From contig NC_091142.1 in assembly GCF_041381155.1 (NCBI RefSeq), positions 6,637,778-6,701,777 on the forward strand: a stretch of 64,000 nt of DNA, in the 5' to 3' direction. A model generated the notes under the pieces. It searched no databases and was not told where the DNA came from. It saw nothing but the letters and a program-made list of their open reading frames with translations. The first letter of the stretch is position 1. Every line of letters starts with the position of its first letter. A program made the position numbers and the translations under genes. Shown piece by piece: positions 13,673-27,600 of this stretch. The stretch is from Argopecten irradians (taxonomy: Eukaryota > Mollusca > Bivalvia > Pectinida > Pectinidae).

Positions 13673-16600
13673 CTGAAATATTAATCAACATTCTAAATCT
13701 TTTTGACGGGTTATTTTGGCATTTTCAATCACTGGTTTAATAAAAGTTTACACCAGTATAGCTGTCCGAAAGCCTAGAGTTTTTGGAGTTTGTGATCTCT
13801 ACATGCAGTGTGGAATAAGCCTAAATTTTGGGAGCTGATGACATCTACATATAGCAAAGAGTAAGCCTAGAGTTCGGGAGTTTGAGATATCTACATACAG
13901 TGTAGAATAAGCCGAGATTTTTGGAGTTGGTGATAGTATCTACACAGCGTTAAGGTGAAAGAGCAATATATGGTATTCAAATCATACTAATTCTGTATCT
14001 TAAATTAAGACAACTCATTCCGTATAATATGTAAATAGTAAAGAATGATATGTGTAGCTTCGGTATTTTTTCACCAATTATTTTCCCTCGCTTTCAATTC
14101 CAATTTCAACAAATTTTCTTCTTCTTTTTGCGAAACTAAAGTTCTTCAGTGTCATAATTTTATTTGTTCGAAATTGAATTTTCTTTCAATTTTCTTATAT
14201 AAATGAGCAAATATCTTTCGACCACCTTAACGCTGTTAAATAATCTTGCATGCAGACTTGTAAAGAATCATCACAAAGAAATTCCAGAGATAGCAGGATG
14301 CATGAACGAACAAAGCGGCAGAAATTGGCATGCATGGGCAGAGGAATGGGGACGTGTTTATGATGACGTAATACAACTTGACGTCAGTGTATCTGATCTC
14401 TTCAGTTCCTTGCAAATGTCTGTAAGATCTTCTAAGAACATCTGAACCTGTAATAAGAAAGAGAAAAAATATTTTAGAAATTAAATTAATGTCGCTCTAA
14501 CGCGTGATAAACTATTCTTAAATCCAGATTGCGATCAGATGAGAAGACAAAAGTTCGGAGATCCCATTTCAACTCGTGTAACAATTCCATTACACATAAG
14601 ATTTTTTAACAATGCTAAAAACTAGAGAGGATTGTACTCAAGAAACGTAATGGTTGATTTATCATTAAATATATACTAGTGCCTAGTAACTGCTGGGTGC
14701 ATTTCAAAATAGTATCAGTATGTTTCCAAAAATCAACAAATCTCTTTGATAAATTCAATTCCGATACAAATGAAAAGACCAAGCGTTTTCATTATTCTGT
14801 CATTATCATGCTATTTTTTCTTATATGTTCCATCGGTTTTGCCGATGAATAGCATGTGGTCTATTTAATTTCACTTAGAAACTTAGGATTTCATTTATAT
14901 ATATATATATATAAAACAAACGTGGATAATAGTGTAACTACATTAATTTCTTTATCAATCCGTATTGTTGAACCAAAATACATTGTATGTTTGATGGAAC
15001 AGCCAATACCTCTTTCACCTCAGCATAAAGTAAAAAAAAATCATCTTCGCTAGCCAAGGTTTCTGGTCACGTCACAATCCAGAATGGAATACAAAGTAAT
15101 CAGAAGCATTGACTAACGATGATGTTCAAAACTTAATATATTCAATTTATTTTCGTCTATTGGCTTTCTTTCGCTTTTTTTTCCAATTGGTGATAATTTT
15201 AAGTACGGTGATGTATTATTACCACTATAGAATTTTTACCACTATAGACAATTTACCACTCTAAAATTACTACCACTATAGACGATAATTTACACTAGAC
15301 ATTTTTAACACTATAGATGATTTATTACCACTATAGACTATGTTTACCAATACATGTTTACCAATACACACAATTTACTACTACAGACAATGTACCACTA
15401 TAGACAATTTACCACTATATTTGTATTATTACCATTATACACGATTATTCTCACCTGATATGAGCAGAAGATTCATCAATAGGGTCTGACGCTTAAAGTT
15501 GATACATAGGGCGACGGACGTGTTGGTGAAAATGTTAGTTCTAATTTTACTAAGAAATGTGAACTACTGCTAACTAGTGCTTAGGAAAGGCTACGTGTTG
15601 TTAAATATAGAATCACTGCAACAGGGTTCAAAGCATGCAGAAAAATATTCTTCTATTAATACAGTGATAGTAATCATTTAATTAATAACTTTAAAAATAT
15701 CATGAAAACTTTCTTTTTAATTGCTTTATATTATTTTTTTATTTAATTTGATTTATTTTTTTATTCTATTCTTTTTTGTTTCATATTTTTTATTATTATA
15801 ATTGATTTTTTCACCATGCTTTAAGCATTTCAAAAAAATATCTTACCTGATTTTTCAGAATACATAGTTAAATATTTAAAGTTTGCACTGACAGAGTTAT
15901 CTGTCCTTGCGGGAAGGTATTGATTGTGACGTCATGTGTTTGCGAGCGTAACGTCATACTTTTCGGAGAAAACGGCGTGAATTGCGCTCACAAAACCATG
16001 GCGTAACAATCGATACCTACCCGCAAGGCAGCTAACTGTAAAGACTGAATAGTCACTGGCGTAGCAACTTGGGGTCATGAACCCACTTTTGGTGGGAACA
16101 TATGAATAACTCGATTTTAATCAGCTGTTTAATCGAATTCGTTGCCGATGACGGGAGAGAAAAAATATGGGTATTTAATAAAAAAAAACATGTAACTGTC
16201 GCTGGAATAAATAATATTCATTTACATGAAAAACTTTCAATATAAGAAACAGATGTTTATTTTGTTGGGGTTATGAGGGTATAATGATAATGGAGCCCGT
16301 GTAAATTCGCCGGGTAACATAAAATTTACACGTGATCTATTATCATTATACCCTCATAACCTCAACAAAATAAAAATATATTCCTTATATAAATATGAAT
16401 TTGGTTTGAAGTTTGATAGCACTCAAATTTCACAAGGGTTTGATAGTGAGTGTCGCTGTGACCTACATTCGTATGGCCGGTATAGTTCACTGTTGATGAA
16501 TAAGGGATCCTTATGTTTTTCCGGACCAAAAGGATATACTCTTGGTATATCTTTGTTATCTTTACTCTTTTTTCACAAGTCTGTATTTATATTTTGTCTG

Positions 16601-19600
16601 GGACTTAATTAGGTTTTGGGAAACTCTTATTTTTAATTATTAGGGATTTTTTGATAACTCCAATCATTTCGCTTTTTTTTTTAAAATGTTTAAGGTCAGT
16701 GAGTAAGCATTGCATGTGTAAAAATATAAACTTGTGGTTTCCAAACGTGTTAGAGAGAATATTAAAACCTATTAGGATTACATTTTTTATAATTATTTTA
16801 TTTTCATTTTATGTTGCATTGCAATTTATCTTTACTTTGTGCATCATCTCACCCGTTCATATAGCCTCATAAACATATTCATTTAGGCTTAATTGAAATT
16901 AAACACGAAAAAATATCCTATTGGAAGCATTAAATATTTAGATATATATCAAGTAAAATATTCATCTATATTTTGAAAATAATTCAAATTTTTAAAAACC
17001 TGTACGTTAAAAACGGTTTTATGCTTCCTAAAAAGATTCAACGAAATTAAAAAGAAAGACTAAGATAGAGCTTAGTTTCTGATACCGAAACCACAACAAC
17101 AAGCATTGGTCTATTACATGCAGCAAGCGTCAGAGAAGTTGTGACAAGCGTCAATAGCACGTCAAGAGAAGCACAACAAAAATAGCAAAAGCTGCGAATA
17201 GCATCACAATAGCACAACATAGCAGAGTGAAAGGTTAGCAGAGAAAACTGTCCGTGAACAGTGATGGAAAGCTAACACACAGAAAGCACACATATAAAGA
17301 TGACAAACAACATTGTCTCGTTTAATTTGATATCCAATTCAAGAGTGTGTTAATGAAATAACAGTTGATTCTTTTAATTCTAACTTCATTTTCATCTCGT
17401 GGATTATTCTATGAATTTCCACGAAAACTTAGAATAATTCTGACATGAAATAAAATTCTATGGTATTTCAAATTAAGGTACATCTTCTTTTTCTTGCAGT
17501 ATATAACATTTATCTGTCATAAACATATAGTAATCTTTAAACTAAAGAACCGTATTTAGATTTCTCAAAATGAAGAACGTATTGTTGGGTTGCGAGTTGA
17601 TCAGACTGCAAACAAACATATCTTAGTGGTAGTCTTATTTTAGCGTTTTCTGCGCTAGAAATACTGCTCTAAAATATATTTGCACCAATTGCACTTTCTG
17701 TTTAACGTTTATAATACGCGTATGTTGCTAATGGGGTGATTGCCCGAATCCCATCACTGAGCTACTTTTATTACATTACATTATTTGCGCAAAAATTTAA
17801 TTACGCTGAAATAAGTAAATGTCAAATAATTCAAGCATTGTCCTAGATTTGTTTGCATAGTGAGCCTAAGAGCAATTCTGATAATGATGAAAGAATTGTA
17901 AAAAATCAACGGTTTTTTCTCTCTCAAAAATTGTGAAACCAAATTTGTATCGATAGATTGATTGCCAAGTCCTGGAGAAAGAAAAGAACCTGGGACCAGA
18001 GTTCAGGCGATTTGGAGTAGAAATGGAATAAAAATCAACATGCATATATCAGGGAAAGCAGAGAGTCCATGGACAGTCAATAGAAAAACAAGTTTAAATC
18101 AATGTACGGTATCAGAGGGAAAGGGTAAGAACAGTTTTAAGTTTTGATAGGAAAGAACGTCACAGACATGCAAAATGATAATGTTGATAAAACAGACAAA
18201 AAAAAGATGAAAATAAGAATATAACTATTTGAGATAAACCATTGCAAAAAGCGATGGAAATTTCTTACTTTCATTAATAAAAAAAACTGTTTCCAATGTA
18301 GCAAGTTTTGATAATAAATCTGAGAATGATAACTAATAAAAGAATATCAGTTTCCATAGAAAAATGGAGAAACAAAAGATAAAAGGTTTGTTTAAGATGG
18401 TAAGCTGGTATATCCTTCAGCTGAATGAATGTGAAAGAAACTTGGCATGATAATGAATGAATATGTGATAGGAAGTTTAATGATAGAAATAAGAGTAAAT
18501 TTAGACATATGTAATAACTAATGAAATAGACTTTCAGCTGCTTGGTTACTGGTATAAACTGAAAATGATAACAAAATAAAAGTTAAATTATTCATTTTCA
18601 CTTGACAAAAAAATACAATAAAAATGGTTAATTATACATACAGCTTCACCAATATAGCTTATCCCAAATTAACTTACACAAAACCCTTAACCACGTTTTT
18701 AGCTTGCATCCTTTTAGCATCATTATTTTTCAAAAGGTAAAATTTCACTATTGAATTTAAACTCTTCAATAGATGTCTTAATGAACAGGAAATCACAGTT
18801 TTTTTATTTTTGAAAAAGAAAAAAGAAACATGATATGTTATTTTTTCACTCTTTTTGATTTATTTTTTAGCCACTTGTTCAGATTTTGTCTCTTTCAACA
18901 TCCAGACAAAACAATGTGAAATTTTACCGCTAAAATTCAATTACATTATACAACATTCACCTTCAAACACCATTAAATTTCAATTAAAACCTAAACCAAA
19001 TTTAATTAGAATATTACATGTTCTTGAAAAAAATTTGCCATAACCATCCCCAGAGTATATATGTATTGTTATTTTAGTTCTTCAGTTATCAACAACAAAC
19101 TTTTCATGACTTTTGAAAGATATTACCTTCATTTTTTCACCTGACAGGATTTATTTTTCTTCAAATTTTGGGGTAAAGTGCAGCAACGCCAAATGGCTAC
19201 CATCCAGTTCTCTTAATATTTCTATCGGGATTTCTTATATTCAGTGCAGAAACAAGCATTCTTAATATTCTTAATACTAAAATCAAAGTAAGAGTTTTCA
19301 AAAAAGTTCCATCACAACAACAATAACTTTTGTTCAGAGTATCATAATAGTAATATTTGAAATTGTATTGTTGTCAAGTATATACATTAGTTGTAAATAT
19401 TTTCATTTCCCATAAATTCATACAATATTCAAATATATCCAAGTCCCTAATTATATTCTCAAATTTATCTTTATGGGTAAAATGTTAAAACTCTTAATTG
19501 CTGAAAACCAGAGACTATAACTTTGAAATCTTTCTTTGAATTCTGACATATAGTTATTGAAATTGAAATTGTGAACATTATCACTGAATTGTATTTCATT

Positions 19601-22600
19601 GTTTCAATATTATTGAAACAATGGTTGATGTCCATCCTATTATTTCAAAGTAATAAGGGTTTGAAAGCAAAAAAAGTGTTGTTTTTTTTTTTTAAATTAT
19701 ACAGATTTTCAAAAAGTCTAAGATATTGTGATGGTAACTACATAGTTTGGATGGTAACCACTTGGCAATGCATAATGTGGGAGGAAGGGAGATCACTCTG
19801 GTGAAAGGGAGATCACTCTCTCCACTTACCTGGTGCAGTTGTTCAGCAGTGTCTTCTTCTGAACCTGACTGTTTCTGATGTCGCTTTACTAGCTGGTATA
19901 AATTGTGTGCAGCCCTGAAATCAGACAAAAGACCCAATGTCTTATATTTCCCAAAAATTTAAGCTACTTGAAAATTATCGAAATGTTTTGCGTTAAATTT
20001 TGAATTAGTTGATTTATGCTTTAAGTACATAAACTATATCGAACATAAATAATCCTATTCATAATGTTTTCTTTTTTTCTTTTCTAAATTGAAGGCCATG
20101 ACTCCCCTCCCCCCTCCCACTCCCCACCCCCTGTATACAGTATGGAGATTCAAATTGAAATTGAAATTGAACAAGTATGATGATTGAAAATGTGTTTTCT
20201 AATAAAAACTATTAGCAAACCTATATACATCACCAGGAGCTACCATGTATATGAAATCCATAATTTTTTAAAGCTTCTTTTTTAACTTACATTTTTATTC
20301 TGCCTAGCTCCAATGTTTTCTTAGCGGCTGTGTTTTTGATATGAGTCCACTTTGATTCCCAGAACACAGCCTCACTTTGAGCTTCGTCCAATCGGGTTTG
20401 TAGGCCAGATAAGAGATTATTGAAGGAAAGAATTTGGTTATTTTTCTCCTGAAACATAAATTCTTATAAATTTATCTAAACTGAAAATAATATAAAACTA
20501 ATCATCAAAGTACAGAGATCATTTTCTCAGGTTGTAAAAGATAGATGTTATTTCAAATGCAACTACCGTTATTTGATTGATGATGTTGGTAAATGTCTGG
20601 CAAAATGGTATAATTTTCTATGTCACAGTAAAACCTCAGTACTTCGAAATAACATTAATTAGTAAGACCAATTTTCATGGAAACATAAATTTGTTGATTT
20701 TGGTAAGAAAAAAAAATCAACAAAAATTAAACTCCACAGAATATAATGAGTTCACAGTAATATCTTTCTGAAGTTTTTTGATATTTTTACTAATAATAAC
20801 AAAACTTCATAAAAACTATTATTTTTGTTCAATAAAAATAAATATGCTGACCTCTGTATATTTCATTAGATTTTGTCTCTGTTGTTCAATCACTGCTTGG
20901 TTCTGGTTTTCTCGGTCCATTAAGTCCTAAAATGGATAAATTAAAAAATACAGATCTGTAATAAAAAAGAAATACATCACTTGTAATGAGCAAATAGTTA
21001 AAAAAAATTACATCAAATTAGCAACATATTTGAAATAAAACAAATACAATAAGTAACTTTTTTCCCATTGACTGGTTTTGGTTTTTAATTTTTAAAAAAA
21101 ACTTTAAAACAAAGTTTGTATTTAATGAATAAAAACAAAAAAATAGCTCTGTAATCGCAATTAAAATGAAGACCACTCAATTAGAAATCACTGGTTTGAA
21201 ATTCATAAGGCATTACAGGTATTATACAACTCATTATTTTTGCCTAATTTTGACACAATTTCAGCAATTTAGGCAGTTTTAATTAGTAATTATGGTATAA
21301 TTATATATATAATTCATCATTGTCTTTTTTTGCAACAGAGAGTATTACCCAACTTCAAGCCACAAAGCCAACCACAATGTATCTTTTTTTTTTATTCTTT
21401 TTATTATTTGATTGGGATCAAATTGACTGATCATCCATTGTCGCAGACGGAGCCTTAAGTTTTGGTATGCTATAATACAGTGCATACTTACACCATGAGT
21501 GGCGACTAGTGTATCATGCCTCGCAATGATGTCCCGCATCTCATGGAACTCTTCACCAGCCTCTAACGTCTTCTCCATATATTTGTGGAATATCGTGTAT
21601 TTTTCTAATTTACTTTGGAGTTTTTCCTTTTCTTTTAACAAGGAACCCTTTTCATCTCTCAATCTGCAAGAGAAAGATTAAACACAGTTTTGACTACAGT
21701 ACTTTTAGCTGTATATCCTGGAAATTTAGCATTTTTGAGAATATTTAGAGATGTAAGGCTGGGTTTTTTTTCGATACAGATTTTTAAATGCTCATTCCTC
21801 TTGTTTCTCAATTAATTGATATTTTTCAGCTAGGAAGATCTTTATTTTGCCATTTTTTTTTCAATAATTCAATTAGACTTATGAAGGCATCTATCAATCT
21901 AAGTATTCCAGCAATACTATTATCTTCCTCCCTCTGTTTCTCTATGAAAATCTTATTTTTAGAATAAATCAACAACACTTCACTTTTTTGAATTTTCTGT
22001 TAAATGATATTTGCAAGAGCAAATTTGTACATAAAATCAAGATTTTGACCAAAAGTTGAAAAAAAAATGGCTTGGCAGTCATCAGCTTTCATCAGTGTCT
22101 CTTCTCTTTCCACCAGCATGACACATACTGCACAAAGTAAAATCCATACGATGGAGTTTACTTTGTGCTTGTGTGTCTTTGTTCCAACAAAAATTTACAT
22201 TAATAAGCTTACTTGTCTATTTCTTTGTCTTTCTGTTTTTTAGAATCTCTTTCATCCTCAGCCTTCTTTAATGCCCGTGCACGTTTGGAGTCGTTATCCT
22301 AAAAATAGCAAACAATTGAACATCAAAATACTATAAATAGAATAATAAATGTTCTAATTTAAGGCATTTCATCAGACATGATCTGTCTTCAAGGTCTTAA
22401 TTTTTATCAATATAATGAATATGTTAAAGGGATATATCTTCATTAAATTTTGGACATCAGGATATAAATAGAAATAGCATTTGCAATGGTGCCGCATATG
22501 GATGCAACATTTATAAACAAGTAGTTTATTATTCATAGATTTTTGTAATAATCTCATTAATTTTGAACATTTTGAAAAACTCGCCTTTAAGAAATGGTCA

Positions 22601-24300
22601 AATTTTAATAGGGATTCTTTCAGCTGGTACTCCTTCCGTTCTAATTCTTCTCTTCTCTGTTGTAAACTTTCCATCTTCATTTGAAATTCCTAAGAAAAGC
22701 AAACACAAATAATAACAAGACAAATTACGATAAAAGAAGAAAAAAAAATTGTGAAACGATACTAAAGCAGTCACTAGGGTGATAGAATTAATTTGCTATT
22801 CACAACTGGTAATATTAATAAAAATATTGAAATCTTTGTTTTAATGGCGCCTCCTCTCTTATTACACATTTTTTTATTGTTTTTTTTTTTACTGGAAGCA
22901 ACACACTGACTATAAATTCCATAAAGAGATGCAGGTATGCATTGCTCAAAATTTAAAAAAAAAATGCTATGTAATGACTTTTTCTTGAATTTGGTATGAT
23001 GACAAAATTACAAAATTTTATGTGACAGCTACCAAAAAAAACCCACAAATAACAGTATAACTTCACAGAAAACTTTTCCTAGATATGAGGTGAAAATGGA
23101 AATCACATTATAAACACCCTGTACCTCTTTTTGTGCTGCAAGAGCTTGTTCCACTTCTGCCATCTCTCTCCTTTTTTCAAGAAGACGTGTAGCAGGTGTA
23201 AGATGGTCATCTTCTCTTTCCGGCATCTTTCTGTTGTAGAAATGTTTTTTACATTGAGTTGAAAATGTAAATTTGTATTCTTATTAAATGGCAAACCTAT
23301 ATAAGCATAGAGTGTTTTGTTAATACCCCTGTATGTTGTTTTTGGGTTTATTTTTTGTTTTTGAGTTTTTGGGTTTATTTTTTGTTTTTGAGTTACGAAA
23401 CTGGGCTTGAGTCTTTTAAGGCGTCCATATATATGTTAGATGTTTGTATGTGTATTTGAATGCATGATGATTGTTGGACGCGATCTGGTTCTACCTAGAA
23501 TCTGCTGCTCTTGAGGGTATATGGCGGCTTGCTGACAAAGCATGCAGCGCCTCGTTGGCCAGCTTTTCAGTTTGGTTTAAAATATTTGATTGATACATTA
23601 TTGTATGTTTCCAGACAGATACAAACAGTACTCTGAATTACGGCAGACTAGGGTCTTGTATGCACTTTCTTCAATTTTGGAAGAGTGAATTTAAGTTTCA
23701 GCCCAGAAAGCCTAGAGATTGAGTTGCTCTACTGGTCATGAGTTGAAAAGTCTTGTCAAAGAGTGACAATCAAATACTTTTGCTGACTGTAAATTCTAGG
23801 ATGTTGTTATACAAATGTTAGCTGATAGTTTCAATAGTATATTATACTAATAGTTCTACAACAGTCAATGGAAATATTGAAAGAAAAAAAAAGAAACTTC
23901 TGCCACTGTCATTGAACATGTACAGTAAGCTTCAGTATAATCTTATTTTATGACATAATAAATCAGAGAGAATATTCATAATTTTGTACACTGTTGCACA
24001 TGTAGAATTTATTTACTGGTGAAGAAAAAATAAGCTTTATAATGTACATGTACATGTAGGCCAGCTGTATGTCAGCTATCTCTGGCTAATATTCATGCAA
24101 GGAAAATAACATTTAGATGACATGGATATAATTTTGTAGCATTTGTTTTGTAACGGAACTCGATACAGTAGGCTACTGTAACCAGTAATGATACAAAGAT
24201 GATAAAAACTATTTTGTGATTCAAGCAGAAGTTTTTGTACTCACACGAGGAGTTTATCCTCGAAAGTTGTCCGGAAATATTCTCCAAGATTGACATTCAT
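13577..24300 (-). CDS. CFAP73: Cilia- and flagella-associated protein 73 (CCDC42/DUF4200 coiled-coil family)
   Basis: Axonemal coiled-coil protein. In Chlamydomonas the orthologue FAP73/MIA2 works with FAP100 in the MIA complex that supports inner dynein arm I1/f. Coding exons: 24300-24245, 23230-23125, 22689-22585, 22298-22213, 21663-21492, 20926-20852, 20448-20291, 19914-19830, then either 14447-14358 or 13672-13577. All phases join cleanly; the shared part is 281 codons and the totals are 310 or 312 residues, against about 308 for human CFAP73 from memory. Matches include the N-terminal EYFR start, RLLEKR(R/Q)E, QALxAQKE, KFDx[21 protein letters not shown] and the EDTxxQL segment leading to xMFxxDLT at the C-terminus. 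These fit CFAP73 better than CCDC42, although the family is the same. Exon 3 uses a GC donor (AAG|GCGAGT). The gene is head to head with NIPSNAP. Confidence 0.9.
13771..13950. repeat. Minisatellite, ~47-bp unit
   Basis: Three to four degenerate units start with AGCCTAGAG-type sequence at 13771, 13817, 13864 and 13910. It lies between the two alternative last exons of CFAP73. Confidence 0.7.
14358..14447 (-). CDS. CFAP73: CFAP73 alternative last exon 9a
   Basis: A 90-nt terminal exon (acceptor TTATTACAG) encoding 29 residues and a TAA stop. It starts [15 protein letters not shown], which matches the conserved C-terminal segment of CFAP73 (human QVKLFMQDLSAML, from memory). It joins exon 8 in phase 0. 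About 690 bp further along the minus strand lies a second homologous exon with its own stop, so the two can only be alternative ends. Confidence 0.82.
   Translation of the reverse strand, partial: VQMFLEDLTDICKELKRSDTLTSSCITSS
15200..15440. repeat. Degenerate minisatellite of ACCACTATAGAC units
   Basis: About a dozen imperfect copies of TTTACCACTATAGACAA with variable spacing, inside CFAP73 intron 8. Confidence 0.7.
15893..16040. mobile_element. MITE family B, full copy
   Basis: Left end AGAGTTATCTGTCCTTGCGG and right end CCGCAAGGCAGCTAACTGT are inverted. The interior has a conserved GAGCGTAACGTCATAC segment. Related copies lie at 35645-35760, 50700-51240 (interrupted) and 59990-60140. Confidence 0.75.
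16257..16375. mobile_element. Hairpin MITE with near-perfect arms
   Basis: Arms of about 35 bp: GTTGGGGTTATGAGGGTATA at left and TATACCCTCATAACCTCAAC at right, with one mismatch in this core. A second inner pair, GTGTAAATT/AATTTACAC, extends the stem. It lies in CFAP73 intron 8. Confidence 0.75.
16376..19829. other. Remainder of CFAP73 intron 8
   Basis: AT-rich intron sequence with no supported exon or element. A-rich, AGCA-repetitive sequence lies at 17090-17290. Confidence 0.5.
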
Positions 24301-24611
24301 CTTGGATTGTTCCCTTAGGCTTCACACAACATAAACTATCAAAGAATGAAGATATCCCTTTCCCTCTTTAGTGTCCTAGTTAAACCAGACCCGCCATTTG
24401 TAAACTACGGTACTGTTGCTAAGGAACGGCAGCAAATATTGCTTCGACAGAACGAAAAAAATAAATGGTTGTGCATAATTATCCAGCTAATATTGAATAT
24501 ATTTTACATAATTAATTTGAAGTTAGTTATATGGAAATTTCATTTTTTACAATAAATTTGTTTAGGTTTTGACCGTAAGTGCTTCCGGTTTGAAAGTGAG
24601 GCTCTAGCAAC
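24301..24611. promoter_or_regulatory. Bidirectional promoter between CFAP73 and NIPSNAP
   Basis: The two start codons face away from each other and are 311 bp apart. The interval holds a YY1-like CCGCCATTTG (24391-24400) and an imperfect RFX X-box, GTTGCTAAGGAAC (24415-24427), which differs from GTNRCC-RGYAAC at two positions. RFX sites are usual in ciliary gene promoters and CFAP73 is ciliary. A second YY1-like AAGATGGCAG overlaps the NIPSNAP start region. Transcription start sites are not visible. Confidence 0.6.
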
Positions 24612-27600
24612 ATGGAGTTCACGAAGATGGCAGGAGCTGTAGCAAAACAGTTATTTTCTAGAAACTCGGTATTGTCATGCCGTGCGTTAACTTTCGGTCA
24701 ATTTCACAACACTAGGTAAATGAAAAAAAAATCATTTTGCACCGAAAAGTCGGAGTGAATCCGTCTTTAATGACTAATTGCCGGTTTTAAAACTTGATGA
24801 TTGCAGACGACAACAAACTCATTTGTACTTTCATTTTCAAGGCCAGTCAATGTCAATCATGGAATATTTTAAGTCTGCATGTGTTCAATTGATTCAATTG
24901 TTAACTGCACATCTATGAATACAATGGCCACATATTTAGTAATGATTAACTGGATTTAAACACAGTAAATCGTCTAGTGTTTACAATAATTTGTAACCAT
25001 ATTTCAAACCATACCAGATCGATCCTCGGATGCTTATTTTTCGCCTGCAAACACTACCCAGTAAACACATATCGATTAGTAGTCGATAATGTCATATTTG
25101 TGGTAGATGGTAGCAACAACAACAATATCTGCTTCTGTCTATCTGTTTAATATGACTGAAGGCAAGGCCTTAAAGGGCGCCGCCAGGTGTTTCAGTAAGC
25201 ATTCATTATGCAATGTTAAAAAGTTCAATTTATGGAAATATCGGAGCCGAATTTTCTGTTTATTTTTTATTCGTATATTCACACTCTATCTTCGTCCCAA
25301 AACCCCCATTTGAGAAGGAAAACCATATAAGAGAAGAAAGAAACTTTAAATTCCGTAACAGATATGCCTTTTTGGTCAAGTGATTATATTGGACGGTAGT
25401 CTATCACTTGAACGCTTGCAAGTAAAGAGCAACAGCACTGAGCTTCTGCCGGATGAAGATGACGTTCGTTGGATCTTAAAAGCGTTTGAATTGCTTGATT
25501 ATATATAATGTGCTGACTTCAAGCATCGCATTCACGCTGATGGGATTTTTTACAGTGGATGAAAAAATGACTGCCGCAAACTGAAGCTGTCAGTGTGTAG
25601 GATTGAATTTTGAAGATTGTGTTTTTTCTAATATTTTCATGTATGCGTTACCTTAGAAGTGCTTCGCCCTTATTATGTCAGGAGCATCGCCACACGTTCA
25701 GATTACCGGGTAAACTAAAAGATTGACCTCTGTGAATACAAAAGCCTTTGTATAGATATATTTTACAACAATATGGACTGTAAGAACAGCAATATATTTA
25801 GACCGTGTTTATGAAATATTTAAATATCCACATTAAATATAATAAATATATTATCAAGAACATACCTTTGACTAGCATGGTGACATGTAGTCTGGATAAA
25901 TGTTTGTCAACAAAATGTCATGCGACTTAAACCCGTAGATTTTGTCCGTCGTCTACCTCGTTAAAGCGCCACTCCCCTCTTACACACCACTTAAATACAC
26001 ACTTAAACACACCCCTTTTCATGTGTAAACTCTCATGCTTACACGTCAGATCCTGACATACCTGGACACAACTGAATGACCAGGTTACAGATAAAATTAA
26101 ACTTAACATTATATAACTACTGGACGCACAAGGACACATACTATAAATAGACATACAGGTAAACAGATGACATTCACTGTAAACAGTGATGCACAAAAAC
26201 GGAACACATGACAACCGATACAACCAATTCCCAACACTATAACAGGGCAAGAGTACTGAGAAGTATGCTGCCAGGTAGGCTCAAACTCACGACCCTGGAC
26301 TTGCTGGTTCTCTCTCCAAGGAAGCCTCCAATATACTACTCTCAGCCAGGGGAGATAACCTAAAATAGCCAAAAAAGAGAGACATTATTCAAAATTAAGG
26401 AAAATTGTGAACTGGTGATAGCGAGGTTTCAATCCAGTTTTAATATTTGCGTCTTTTTCTTCACAAACTAATACTAGCTTAGTGATGATCAATCTCTATT
26501 AATTGAGCTCATGATTCAGTTATTAAAAATCTCCATCTCAACCAGGGTTGGACTCAAAAGTTCAAAACCTGTGAATCTGATGTCAATTGTGATCTTTTAT
26601 ACAGGTCTATATATATATATGTTAAATTGAGATTATCTGCAGGGCTAGTATTGTGTTAATTAGTTGTTTTTTTGTTTTGTTTTTTTTTTCTTTCGGAAAC
26701 AACCCTATTCTTGACTACTTTCCATAAATCATTGTTTCAGATGCCTTAGTACCTCACACAAATTGCAAACTGATTCAGACACAGACTCAAAGTCATGGCT
26801 GAAAAACTTTCTGCCAGTGAGGACATTACCTGCCAGCAAGGAGTCTCACTCCAGTCTCCTATCCAACAAGGAAACTGTCTACGAAATGCAGTGTAAGTTC
26901 AAAATTGGGATTCTACGATTCAATAGGTTACAGTAATTTAGAATTTCTCTCTTAAACAAATTATAATACTGTATTCGCAGTAGTTAGCGCCCTCCCCCCT
27001 ATAAGCCCCCCTCCACTTTCCTGGACAGGAGTTGAATTGGTATAAACTCCCCCTTTCCATGGATTGAATAATGTTTTGCAACATGTGATGCCTCTAACAT
27101 CAGTATTGTATCCCATAATATAAATTACATAAACTTGTGAGCCTTTTACATTTAAATCACCACATAATAATGAATCTCAAAGGATAACAAACATGTTTAC
27201 TGTAACAGATAAATGTACAAGGAATACAGAAAGATTTAAGATATGACTGACTTTTTTCGTCCACAATTTACATTTCGGTTCATTAATAAGAGCCCCCCCC
27301 CCCCCTCCCTTTGTTACAATAATTTAAGCGCCCTGGTCGCTAATAACAAATAGTAAATAGCTACATCAGTGTACTTAAGTTTCCATAGTCGTAATAATTT
27401 TGATTGACTTTTTCCGCAGTGTATCTCTGTATCTGTCAACATGCATTTGTCTGCATCTTCTAAGATTTTGTCAAATTGCCAATAATTTCCATAAAACTGT
27501 ATTTTCAGTCCATGCTGTAAAACCTGAGAGTATGGAGGAGTACCTCAAGCAGTTGTAAGTTGGTTTTAGAAATTATCTGTAGAGACTTACTTTATGTCAC

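Noticed and set aside
17962-18147. 61-codon frame inside CFAP73 intron 8
   Set aside because: AT-rich intronic sequence with no donor or acceptor in phase and no resemblance.
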